From: Bacteriovoracaceae bacterium
GTDB taxonomy: Bacteria > Bdellovibrionota > UBA2394
Assembly: GCA_028287765.1 (NCBI GenBank)
Contig: JAQBPA010000072.1
Coordinates: 1-39,484, forward strand
Direction: 5' to 3'
DNA length: 39,484 nucleotides
Part shown: positions 1 to 7,437 of the stretch, piece after piece
Layout: the number at the start of each line of letters is the position of its first letter
Position numbering within the stretch: the stretch's first letter is position 1
Made by a program: the position numbers and the translations under genes
The notes under the pieces: model-generated
Database searches by the model: none
What the model was told of the DNA's origin: nothing
The model's input: only the letters and a program-made list of their open reading frames with translations

Positions 1-666
1 TTTTATTCGCTGATTGGAAAAGTAATTTCGTTTGGTAAGGATCGCGAAGAAGCTCGACTCAACCTTATCAAGGCACTTCAGAATTTTGCCATTTTTGGGC
101 CGGCCACGAACCGCGGATTTCTTCTTCACCTGCTTCAGATGAAAAAATTTATATCTGGCGACTTTTCGACCGACCTGATTTCAAAAACATCTTATCGCTT
201 TGATCTCGCCGAGGGGCTTCGTGCGATCAAAGCTTTAAAATCTAATCCTACTCAGTATCTCGAGGACGATCTCGATCTTTACTCTCCTTGGGGTGCTGCC
301 CGAGCGTCGGAGCCGAGCGCTGATTCTGAAGTTTATTACGAAGATTTTGGCGATAAGCGCTATTTTCATACTCCCTTCGCAGACTTTTCAAGTCCTCGTC
401 CTGATCGGGGTTCTTCCGTTCAAGCGGCTTCGTCTGAGACAAACGAAATTGAAGTGAGAAGTCCGATGCCTGCGCGAGTGATTAAAGTGCTTGCAAAAAA
501 AGGAAGTCGTTTAAAAAAAGGGGATGTCGTTCTTGTTCTTGAAGCCATGAAAATGGAGCATCAGATTAAAGCGACCAAAGACAGCGTTCTTGAAGATCTT
601 TTTGTGAAAGAGGGCGATCGAGTTCAAGTGGATGCCTTATTAATTAAATGGGGAAAAGACTCATGA
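1..666 (+). CDS. Biotin carboxylase/BCCP subunit of an acyl-CoA carboxylase (3' part; probably methylcrotonyl-CoA carboxylase alpha)
   Basis: The reading frame is open from base 1, so the gene starts outside the window; the ATG at 139 is internal. The first 45 or so residues match the end of the biotin carboxylase C-terminal domain (FGKDREEAR, then ATNRGFLLHLL). A variable linker follows, then a biotin carboxyl carrier domain with the biotinylation motif EAMKMEH; the acceptor Lys codon is at 550-552. Family knowledge: such subunits use ATP and bicarbonate to carboxylate biotin, for transfer to an acyl-CoA by a partner beta subunit. The next gene is HMG-CoA lyase, overlapping by 4 bp (ATGA), which favours methylcrotonyl-CoA carboxylase (leucine degradation) over acetyl- or propionyl-CoA carboxylase. 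That substrate assignment is inference; the domain identity is secure. Confidence 0.93.
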   Translation, partial: FYSLIGKVISFGKDREEARLNLIKALQNFAIFGPATNRGFLLHLLQMKKFISGDFSTDLISKTSYRFDLAEGLRAIKALKSNPTQYLEDDLDLYSPWGAARASEPSADSEVYYEDFGDKRYFHTPFADFSSPRPDRGSSVQAASSETNEIEVRSPMPARVIKVLAKKGSRLKKGDVVLVLEAMKMEHQIKATKDSVLEDLFVKEGDRVQVDALLIKWGKDS

Positions 667-1589
667 GTAAAAAAGTAAAAATTGTCGAAGTAGGACCTCG
701 CGACGGACTTCAAAATGAAATGAAAACTCTTTCAGTCACTGATCGCGTTGAATTTATTCAGAGACTTGTAAAGTCCGGGCTTAAATTTGTGGAAGGCGGA
801 AGTTTTGTTTCGCCCAAGGCAATTCCTCAGATGATGGATTCGGAAGGTGTTTGGGAGGGCATCAAAAATTTAAAAGAAGATTTTAGTTTTTTAGTTCCGA
901 ATGAGCGGGGACTTGAGCGAGCAATTTTCGCAAAAGTAAAATCGATCTCCGTTTTTACGGCGACGAGTAATGAGTTCAATCAGAAAAATATTGGAATGAG
1001 TGTGAAAGAATCGCTCACGGTGATTAAAGATCTTGTTCCCAAAGCAAAAGAGAAATTAAAAAAAGTACGAATTCGCGGCTATATTTCAACCGCCTTTGGT
1101 TGCCCCTACGAAGGCCCACAAAAGCCGCATGCGACGGTTAAAATTTTAAATGATCTTTTTCGGATGGGCTGCGATGAGGTTTCGATCGGAGATACGATTG
1201 GCGTGGCTCACCCCGAAGATGTAAAAAAAATGATCGGGTTACTCAGGCGAAATAAGCATTTTAAAAAGATTGCGCTTCATTTTCACGACACGCGCGGGAT
1301 GGCTTTGGTGAACATAAAGACAGCCTTAGACCTCGGGATTCGCATTTTTGATAGCGCAATCGGGGGGCTCGGAGGATGTCCTTATGCGACCGGCTCGTCC
1401 GGCAATGTAGCGACGGAAGAGGTCATTTGGCTTTTAAAGGGCTACGGCTTTAGTACGGGAGTCTCACTCGAGGACCTTCTTGAGACCTCAAAATGGATTG
1501 AAACTAAGATTGAGCGAAGGCTAAGGTCCAAGCTATACCTTTCACAGCCAAAGAGGCTTTTTTACGGTGGGAGAGGAAGAGAGTCATAG
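663..1589 (+). CDS. mvaB: Hydroxymethylglutaryl-CoA lyase
   Basis: The 308-residue TIM-barrel enzyme cleaves HMG-CoA to acetyl-CoA and acetoacetate, the last step of leucine catabolism. Visible motifs are the N-terminal VEVGPRDGLQNE with the catalytic Arg and metal-ligand Asp, HFHDTRGMA with metal-binding histidines, and the family signature GLGGCPYATGSSGN with the active-site Cys. The ORF track begins at 648, but the ATG at 663 overlaps the stop of the carboxylase gene as ATGA, gives the usual short N-terminus before the first strand (MSKKVKIVEVG), and implies translational coupling. The enzyme is soluble and of normal length. Pairing with a biotin carboxylase subunit supports a leucine/isovalerate utilisation operon whose other members lie upstream. 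Confidence 0.95.
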   Translation: MSKKVKIVEVGPRDGLQNEMKTLSVTDRVEFIQRLVKSGLKFVEGGSFVSPKAIPQMMDSEGVWEGIKNLKEDFSFLVPNERGLERAIFAKVKSISVFTATSNEFNQKNIGMSVKESLTVIKDLVPKAKEKLKKVRIRGYISTAFGCPYEGPQKPHATVKILNDLFRMGCDEVSIGDTIGVAHPEDVKKMIGLLRRNKHFKKIALHFHDTRGMALVNIKTALDLGIRIFDSAIGGLGGCPYATGSSGNVATEEVIWLLKGYGFSTGVSLEDLLETSKWIETKIERRLRSKLYLSQPKRLFYGGRGRES

Positions 1590-1672
1590 AGTGACTCGAA
1601 TATGCAAATGGTGTGCTTGAATAGTGAAGCACGAAATAAAATGTACTGAATATTGGATAGGACAAATGAACC

Positions 1673-2080
1673 ATGGATGAAAATAAAGGCGGCGATCGAC
1701 CCGATTACCGCAGCGATAGAAATGATAGAAGTGACAATCGATATCCGCAAAATAGAAATCGAAGTAACCGATTTCGTCATGGCCAGCACGGCGGCGGATT
1801 TCAAGGCCGAGGTCGTCTTCAAAGACCTCTTCTCACCTCTTCAATTAACGGAGCGGGCTTAACTCTTATTGCTTTAGTGGCAGTAAAAACTCACCCGGAT
1901 ACGAGTTATTTAGCATCCTATTTATCTCTCGCAGTGATTGCGTTTGGTATGTCGGCGCTTGTTTCGTATGTTGCTCAGAGAATTAAACCGAAGATTATTG
2001 AAATTATTTCGGACGTTTTCTTTTTGGCAGGTGCGATTATTATTATTTACTCTGCTCTGCGACTTGGCGGGCTAGTTTAA
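1673..2080 (+). CDS. Small membrane protein with a disordered Arg/Asp/Asn/Gly-rich N-terminus
   Basis: No family was recognised. The first 55 residues are extremely polar and low in complexity (repeated RSDRND/RSDNR-like units, then GQHGGGFQGRGR). About 75 residues follow with two long hydrophobic segments, YLASYLSLAVIAFGMSALV and IIEIISDVFFLAGAIIIIY, plus a shorter one near residue 60. The likely topology is a basic cytoplasmic tail followed by two or three membrane helices. The overlapping frame at 1653-1862 is a shadow: only this frame gives coherent membrane segments. The gap to the HAD gene is 3 bp, so the two are probably co-transcribed. There is no strong ribosome-binding site before the ATG. 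Reality as a gene is likely; function is unknown. Confidence 0.7.
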   Translation: MDENKGGDRPDYRSDRNDRSDNRYPQNRNRSNRFRHGQHGGGFQGRGRLQRPLLTSSINGAGLTLIALVAVKTHPDTSYLASYLSLAVIAFGMSALVSYVAQRIKPKIIEIISDVFFLAGAIIIIYSALRLGGLV

Positions 2081-2083
2081 AAA

Positions 2084-2776
2084 ATGAAAAGTCCTTCGAT
2101 CATCTTCGACCTAGATGGAACCTTATTTGACTCGAGAGAAAGCATTCTCTCGAGCATTTATTTTGCATTTGCAAAATTGGGGCGGTCGGAGAAGGTCGAT
2201 GAGATTAAAGCCCTTCGTCAGGATCTTTGGACAACACTTCGCGAAACTGGCGAAAGATACGGAACTCGATTTAGCGATGAAGAACGATTTCGATTTATTC
2301 AAACGTATCGCGCTCATCAAAAAGATACGATCGCCAAAATGCTGAAACCTTTTGAAAGCGTTCCCGATGTGCTTGCTGATCTTGGAAAATCATTTTCTCT
2401 CGGCGTCGCTACGACAAAGACCACCGAGCAAGCCGTACATATTCTCGAAGAATTTAAACTCGATCAATTTTTTGGTCATATCCAAGGAACGGATAAGGGA
2501 CTTCGATATAAACCGGCTCCCGATATTTTGCTTCGAACCATGGATAAACTAAATAACGCGGGCGGACTCGCCGCTTATGTAGGAGATAGCCCTCACGATC
2601 TGCTCTCCGCAAAAAATGCTGGAATGCTGAGCATTGGTGCTGTTTATGGTTATTCTGAACTGCATGAACTTGAGAGCGAAACGCCTGATTACGTTATTCA
2701 CCAATTCGATGAATTACTCGCTATAAAAGACCGCCTGTTCTTGGGGGCTTCCAGCGAGAAGGCTTTGATTTCTTAA
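2084..2776 (+). CDS. HAD-superfamily phosphatase, phosphoglycolate-phosphatase-like
   Basis: The 230-residue soluble hydrolase opens with HAD motif I, IIFDLDGTLFDS, carrying the nucleophilic Asp and acid/base Asp. An alpha-helical cap occupies roughly residues 18-80. Motif II is in LGVATTKT, the motif III Lys is in RYKPAPD, and motif IV is YVGDSPHDLLSAKNAG. This is the Gph/PGMB layout. Family knowledge: members dephosphorylate small phosphometabolites such as 2-phosphoglycolate, or hydrolyse pyrophosphate, but sequence alone does not fix the substrate. It sits 3 bp after the small membrane protein gene and is the last gene of that run before a secreted-protein gene. Confidence 0.88.
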   Translation: MKSPSIIFDLDGTLFDSRESILSSIYFAFAKLGRSEKVDEIKALRQDLWTTLRETGERYGTRFSDEERFRFIQTYRAHQKDTIAKMLKPFESVPDVLADLGKSFSLGVATTKTTEQAVHILEEFKLDQFFGHIQGTDKGLRYKPAPDILLRTMDKLNNAGGLAAYVGDSPHDLLSAKNAGMLSIGAVYGYSELHELESETPDYVIHQFDELLAIKDRLFLGASSEKALIS

Positions 2777-2829
2777 GCTAATTTCGGACGGGATTGTATC
2801 CCCACCTCAATCTGGTATGAATCCCTCCT

Positions 2830-3192
2830 ATGAACTGGAAACTAAGTTCGATCTCTTTATTACTTTTTTTATCTTTTTACTACTCTGTCGAATCAGCGCC
2901 GGCCGTTCGGCAAATGAGTACTGAAGAAGTTTCTACTCTCGCAAATTCAGCGCTTCCCTATGTGGAGGCTTGCTTTAAAAAACACAAAAAAAACCGAGGC
3001 AAGAAGTTAACGACCAAAATATCACTTGGATTAGATCGCACCGGACGAGTGACTGCGTTCTCAGAAAAATCTTCGACTAAAAAATTGGACACCTTTGTCC
3101 TTTGTCTCAATCAAAAACTCAATTCAGCAAATTTAGCTGTGCCAAGCGACTCCGCGAGCGGCGTATTTGATATCAATATTACTCTTCAGTAA
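2830..3192 (+). CDS. Small secreted protein with a TonB-C/AgmX-like C-terminal segment
   Basis: The 120 residues begin with a plausible Sec signal peptide (charged start, LSSISLLLFLSFYYSV core, cleavage probably near SAPA). The mature part has the pattern of TonB/AgmX-PglI C-terminal-like domains: VEACFKKH, a basic stretch, then a strand with LDRTGRVTAFS, FVLCLNQKL and a closing strand FDINITL. Two Cys in the positions typical of that fold could form a disulfide. This relationship is a pattern judgement. In myxobacteria and bdellovibrios such domains occur in envelope proteins. The gene ends 5 bp from the convergent helicase gene. The start ATG has no clear Shine-Dalgarno sequence. Confidence 0.65.
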   Translation: MNWKLSSISLLLFLSFYYSVESAPAVRQMSTEEVSTLANSALPYVEACFKKHKKNRGKKLTTKISLGLDRTGRVTAFSEKSSTKKLDTFVLCLNQKLNSANLAVPSDSASGVFDINITLQ

Positions 3193-3197
3193 GTCCG

Positions 3198-6050
3198 TTA
3201 TTTCACGGCAGGGCAAATGGCTTTATATTCGCACCATTTGCAGTGCATTCCGGGGGTTGCTGTAAAGTTTTGATTTAAAATATTTTCTGCGATTTCACTC
3301 ATTTGTTTTTTTACCTGGATGAGATCTTCATTCGATCGGGTCGTCGTGAGAGTTTTCTTTTCATAAACATAATCAAAGACGAGATCACTGACTTCAATTT
3401 TTAAGATTTCTTTGGCGGCGAGTGCGTAAATTGAGAACTGAAGGGAGTGCTTTGCAAACTTTACATCGTCTGGATTGTCGTTCGATTTTGCTCGTCCTGT
3501 TTTATAATCAACAATTCGATAACCCTCGTTTGTTTTATCGATTCGATCGATTTTTCCACGAATTCTATGTTCTCCGAGCGGGAGTATAAAATCCTCTTCG
3601 ACCGCATGTGGAAACGGAAAGCTTCCTTTGTGAAAATCATGATACTCAGCGAGTTTTGTTTTTCCTTGATCGAGGTGGGTCTCATTTAGTTTTAGATCGT
3701 TAGCCTGCAAATCTTTAAATGCTTTTTCAAAAAAGCCGACGAGTTCTTCTTTGGAAGGCTGAGCTCCCTTTTTAATACCTCTAAAGAAAAGTTCAAGCGC
3801 TGTGTGAATCGCCGATCCGACGCTCATATGTGGAGGAACTTCGACGGGAATTTGAAAGTCATATTTGAACTGATAGGCGAGTGGACAGCTTTCGTATTTT
3901 TCAAGCTGAGTGAACGAAAGCGAAAGCGGCTTCTTTGCCTTTTCTTTTGATTCGCTTGGCTGCGTAAAGCGACTGAACGGTTTTATCGGCGTAAATAATT
4001 TTTCTGCCATGCTTGCAGGAGACGGCTCTCGCTCGATTAGTTTTAATACTTTTGGTTGCGAGAGAACGGACTTTAAATCGCCGAGAAGAAAGATGCTTGG
4101 TTTGGTTCCTTTTTTTTCGATGCACGTAAGGGTGAGTCGCTCGCGAGCTCTCGTCATCGCGACATAGAAAAGTCTTCGTTCTTCTTCCAGGTGACTTTCT
4201 TTATTGGGTGCCGCTTCTTTTCTAAGCGCGTCTGGAACTAGCCACGTATTTTTTCGAAAGGCAGAAGGGAAGCGCCTACCTACAAGCGACGGAATAAAAA
4301 CGTAGTCGAATTCGAGTCCTTTACTTGCGTGAGCCGTAAGGACCGAAATCGCACTTCCTGATATTCCTGTGTCCCCCTCTGCATCGAGTGAAAGAGAATT
4401 TTCTTTTAAAGATTCTAGAATCGGAAAAAGACTTTTTAAATTTCCATCGCCTTGAGCCGATTCCCAAGAACTCAGCTGCACATGAAAGCGACCTAAAAGT
4501 CTGAGGGCTTCCGGATCTTTTTCGAGAAGAGATCTTATAAACGGAAGCTTTTCATAAAATGAAAGCAAAACTTGGGTTGCTGTCTTTTTGGAAGCTTCTA
4601 AAAAGAGTTCTTTGTAAGCCGCGTAAAAAAGTTTGAGTTTCTCTTTAGCGGAATCTGAAATCGGCATTTCTGATAAATTTTCTAGCTGATCGACGAACGG
4701 CCCATTTCTTTTGATCGCTCGACAAAATGAAAAAGTATCGTCAGCAGATATTTGAAGAAAGCTCGAGTCAAAAAGTCTCAAAAACGAAACAGAATCCGTC
4801 GGATCGCAGATTAATTTAAGAACTGCGAGAGCGTCTTTAATGACAGGTTCTTCAAAAAAGCTCCGAGTGGTCGAGGTTTGTACAGGAAGGCCGCGCTTTC
4901 TTGCTTCGGCCAAAAAATATTCTGCATGAGAGTGCGCTCGTACTAAAAGCCCAATTTCTTTCGGGGACGCTCCACTGCTAAGTAAATTTTCTATTTCATC
5001 ACAAATGAAAATCGCTTCATCTTCATAGGAGTTCGTCTTTACAAGATTCACAGGAAGATCATTTTTCTTTTTTGAGACCAGTCTTTTATCTGGCCTAAAT
5101 CGATGCTCTCCGTTTGCAGAAATCAAATGGGAAGCACACTCCAAAATGGAAGAAGGCAATCGATAAGTTTCTTGAAGCTCGACAATTTTAGGCTCTGAAA
5201 AAAATTCTTCAAAAAATTTGAATGCCGAATAAGAAGCTCCTCGGAATCGATAAATCGATTGATCATCGTCACCAACCACCATCACGTGAGCGGTGGGCGC
5301 TGCAAGAAGTCGGAGCAATTTAATTTGCGACCAATTGGTATCCTGAAATTCATCGACGAGGATCGCTTGGTATTTTTTTTGGATTTCTTCTCTTACGATT
5401 GCAAATTCTTCGAGAATTCGAAGAGCCGAGAGAATTGCATCCCCAAAATCCATGAGGCCACTTTCAAAACAAAATGATTGATGGGCGTTATAAATATCCC
5501 CGAGCGCTCGCCATTCTTCTTTGATCTGAATTTCGTCAGACGATTCTTCTGGAAGCGATTCGGCATACCTGACGATCGATTCCGGCCATAGACCTTCGTC
5601 TTTGCAATCCGCAAAAAAATTAATCAGATCTTCGATGATAGGATCAAAATTGGATGTTTTTAAAAGAGGTTGTAGCGGAAGACGTGAAGAGACTTTTTTA
5701 AAAAAGACGTACGCTTCTGACTCGGTCATGATTCTAGGCTTTTTTTGAAATCCCAGACGAAAGCCGTGTTGTTCAACAATTTCTGCACAGAGTGCGTGAA
5801 GGGTCGAAATTTTCATCCGATCTGGAAGGCCAACCGAAAGCGCGGCTAGCCTTTCTTCCATTTCTTGAGTCGCTTTTCTCGAAAAAGTGACCGCTAAAAT
5901 CGCCTCTGCTGAGATGCCTTTTTTTAATAAATTCTCTACTTTGGAGACGATCACTCGCGTTTTTCCGGTACCAGGGCCAGCTAAGATGAGGAGATTCCCC
6001 TCGAGGGTCTCGGAGGCCAATTGCTGGGCGGAATTGAGCGAAGAGGACAT
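3198..6050 (-). CDS. UvrD/Rep-type helicase fused to a RecB-like Fe-S nuclease
   Basis: The 950-residue protein combines a superfamily 1A helicase and a PD-(D/E)XK nuclease. Helicase signs are the Q-motif LNSAQQLA, Walker A AGPGTGKT (residues 24-31), DEAD-box equivalent VDEFQDTN, motif III GDDDQSIYRFRGA, and motifs V/VI LTAHASKGLEFDYVF and FYVAMTRARERL. The nuclease spans roughly the last 250 residues, with GKIDRID, IVDYKTG and QFSIYALA. Four Cys in AddB-type arrangement (one in YESCPLAYQFKY, three in CKWCEYKAICP) suggest a 4Fe-4S cluster that staples the nuclease. Family knowledge: such enzymes unwind and resect DNA ends for recombination repair. No AddA/RecC/AdnA partner is adjacent, so it may act alone or with a distant subunit. 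It is divergent from grpE. Confidence 0.92.
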   Translation of the reverse strand: MSSSLNSAQQLASETLEGNLLILAGPGTGKTRVIVSKVENLLKKGISAEAILAVTFSRKATQEMEERLAALSVGLPDRMKISTLHALCAEIVEQHGFRLGFQKKPRIMTESEAYVFFKKVSSRLPLQPLLKTSNFDPIIEDLINFFADCKDEGLWPESIVRYAESLPEESSDEIQIKEEWRALGDIYNAHQSFCFESGLMDFGDAILSALRILEEFAIVREEIQKKYQAILVDEFQDTNWSQIKLLRLLAAPTAHVMVVGDDDQSIYRFRGASYSAFKFFEEFFSEPKIVELQETYRLPSSILECASHLISANGEHRFRPDKRLVSKKKNDLPVNLVKTNSYEDEAIFICDEIENLLSSGASPKEIGLLVRAHSHAEYFLAEARKRGLPVQTSTTRSFFEEPVIKDALAVLKLICDPTDSVSFLRLFDSSFLQISADDTFSFCRAIKRNGPFVDQLENLSEMPISDSAKEKLKLFYAAYKELFLEASKKTATQVLLSFYEKLPFIRSLLEKDPEALRLLGRFHVQLSSWESAQGDGNLKSLFPILESLKENSLSLDAEGDTGISGSAISVLTAHASKGLEFDYVFIPSLVGRRFPSAFRKNTWLVPDALRKEAAPNKESHLEEERRLFYVAMTRARERLTLTCIEKKGTKPSIFLLGDLKSVLSQPKVLKLIEREPSPASMAEKLFTPIKPFSRFTQPSESKEKAKKPLSLSFTQLEKYESCPLAYQFKYDFQIPVEVPPHMSVGSAIHTALELFFRGIKKGAQPSKEELVGFFEKAFKDLQANDLKLNETHLDQGKTKLAEYHDFHKGSFPFPHAVEEDFILPLGEHRIRGKIDRIDKTNEGYRIVDYKTGRAKSNDNPDDVKFAKHSLQFSIYALAAKEILKIEVSDLVFDYVYEKKTLTTTRSNEDLIQVKKQMSEIAENILNQNFTATPGMHCKWCEYKAICPAVK

Positions 6051-6140
6051 GATGCCAGACTCTACAAGAGCCGTCCGTAGATTGACAAATGATGGAAGCG
6101 GATTACGTTACTTATTTAAAAGCGAACGGAGAGATACTTA

Positions 6141-6752
6141 GTGAAAACAAACGGAAATACAGAGCAGCCGAATAACGTAGACGACGAAGAAGGTAAAAAG
6201 CCTGAAGAGGCCATCGAAGAAGCTCCTGCACCCGAAGAGCCTAAGGCTCCCGAAGTCGATTTCAAAACCAAGCTTCGAATTAAAGATCTCGAAGGCAAGG
6301 TCGCATCTTACGAAGCAAAAATCTCGGAAGTTCGTGATTATGTACGAAAAATGGAAAATGAGATTCAAGAGATCCGGACAAGAACCGAACGAGATCTTCA
6401 AAAAAATAGTGATAAACAGGCAGCCGAATTTTTTCACGATATTCTTCCGGTCGTCGATAACTTTGAGCGAAGTTTAAGAGCAGCCATAGATAAAAAAGAA
6501 TCCGGAGCTTTTATAGATGGAGTTCGCATGATTCATCAACAGCTCGAAGATCTTTTTAAAAAGTCAGGGCTTAAAAAAATTCCAACGAAAGGGGAGATCT
6601 TTAACCCCGTTCTTCATGAGGCACTGACCACTGCGCCTGTAGATGACGAAAATCAAGATGATCGCGTTCTTGAAGAAGTAAAAGCGGGTTACAAATATAA
6701 AGACACTGTCGTGCGTCCTGCCCAAGTTATTGTCGGAAAGCTAATTCAGTAG
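6141..6752 (+). CDS. grpE: GrpE, nucleotide exchange factor of DnaK
   Basis: The 203-residue co-chaperone promotes ADP release from DnaK in the cytoplasm. The N-terminal 45 residues are acidic and disordered (EEGKKPEEAIEEAPAPEEP). A long coiled coil runs from about residue 50 to 95 (DLEGKVASYEAKISEVRDYV). The C-terminal beta domain carries family hallmarks FHDILPVVDNFERSL and GYKYKDTVVRPAQVIV. The start is GTG at 6141, preceded by GGAGA six to seven bases upstream. No dnaK, dnaJ or hrcA lies in the window, so this is an isolated grpE. The 90-bp gap to the divergent helicase gene holds its promoter, but I see no clear heat-shock (CIRCE) inverted repeat there. Confidence 0.95.
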   Translation: MKTNGNTEQPNNVDDEEGKKPEEAIEEAPAPEEPKAPEVDFKTKLRIKDLEGKVASYEAKISEVRDYVRKMENEIQEIRTRTERDLQKNSDKQAAEFFHDILPVVDNFERSLRAAIDKKESGAFIDGVRMIHQQLEDLFKKSGLKKIPTKGEIFNPVLHEALTTAPVDDENQDDRVLEEVKAGYKYKDTVVRPAQVIVGKLIQ

Positions 6753-6798
6753 CGCTTTTTTTCTCGTCTGGGATTCTTTTAAGTCTTAATCTTAAAGG

Positions 6799-7431
6799 AT
6801 GCGACAAAAGGTCATTAAACATAACTATCAAGTTTTGGCGCACTTACTTAAAAATATCGTGGCGGAACGTTTTAAAAGAATGGCCAAAGATGATGTTCTC
6901 TTTAAGTTTATTTCGAATCGCATCGATCCTGCTCTTTTAGTGGATCACAATATTCAAGCTGAAAGAGAAGCCATGGATCTTGCTGAAATGAGCCTACTTA
7001 AGCTTGTGGATTCAGAACATATCGATATTGAACTTAAAAAGTCGGCTGATAAAATTCAAAAAAATTTCCAAAGAATGTTCGGTGAAAATGCATCGAAAGA
7101 ATATCTTACAAAACCTTTAATCGAATCCCGTGTATCGTGGCTTTCGTCGCGAGTCGATTTTTATCGCCGAATGCTCAGTCTCGCGGAAGAAGTGGAAAGT
7201 CCGTTGGAGCTTGGCTCAAAAGCATTTCGAAGTTTGAGAAATTTTAATCGATGTTTAAGGCCAATCACAGATGCCGATAGAAAATTTGCAGACGCCATCG
7301 TTCAGTCGACCGCTGCGCTCAATCGATTTTTGATGCGAAAGCATATGGATTACGAGCTCAAAAACTCCGAAGTCATTTGGAACGACTATGCTGGTGAAGT
7401 ATTTCGAAAATCGCCGGAGCTGACGGAATAG
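6799..7431 (+). CDS. Hypothetical alpha-helical protein
   Basis: No family was recognised in these 210 residues. The composition is charged and helical throughout, with no signal peptide or membrane segment. Notable stretches are AEREAMDLAEMSLLKLV, KSADKIQKNFQRMF and a Trp-containing end (VIWNDYAGEVFRKS). It follows grpE by 46 bp on the same strand and may be read through from it. The start context is odd: AAAGG directly abuts the ATG, too close for a normal ribosome-binding site, so the true start could be slightly downstream. The gene ends 6 bp from the convergent leuS. Codon use resembles its neighbours, so it is likely a real resident gene of unknown role. Confidence 0.65.
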   Translation: MRQKVIKHNYQVLAHLLKNIVAERFKRMAKDDVLFKFISNRIDPALLVDHNIQAEREAMDLAEMSLLKLVDSEHIDIELKKSADKIQKNFQRMFGENASKEYLTKPLIESRVSWLSSRVDFYRRMLSLAEEVESPLELGSKAFRSLRNFNRCLRPITDADRKFADAIVQSTAALNRFLMRKHMDYELKNSEVIWNDYAGEVFRKSPELTE

Positions 7432-7437
7432 TTTCTT

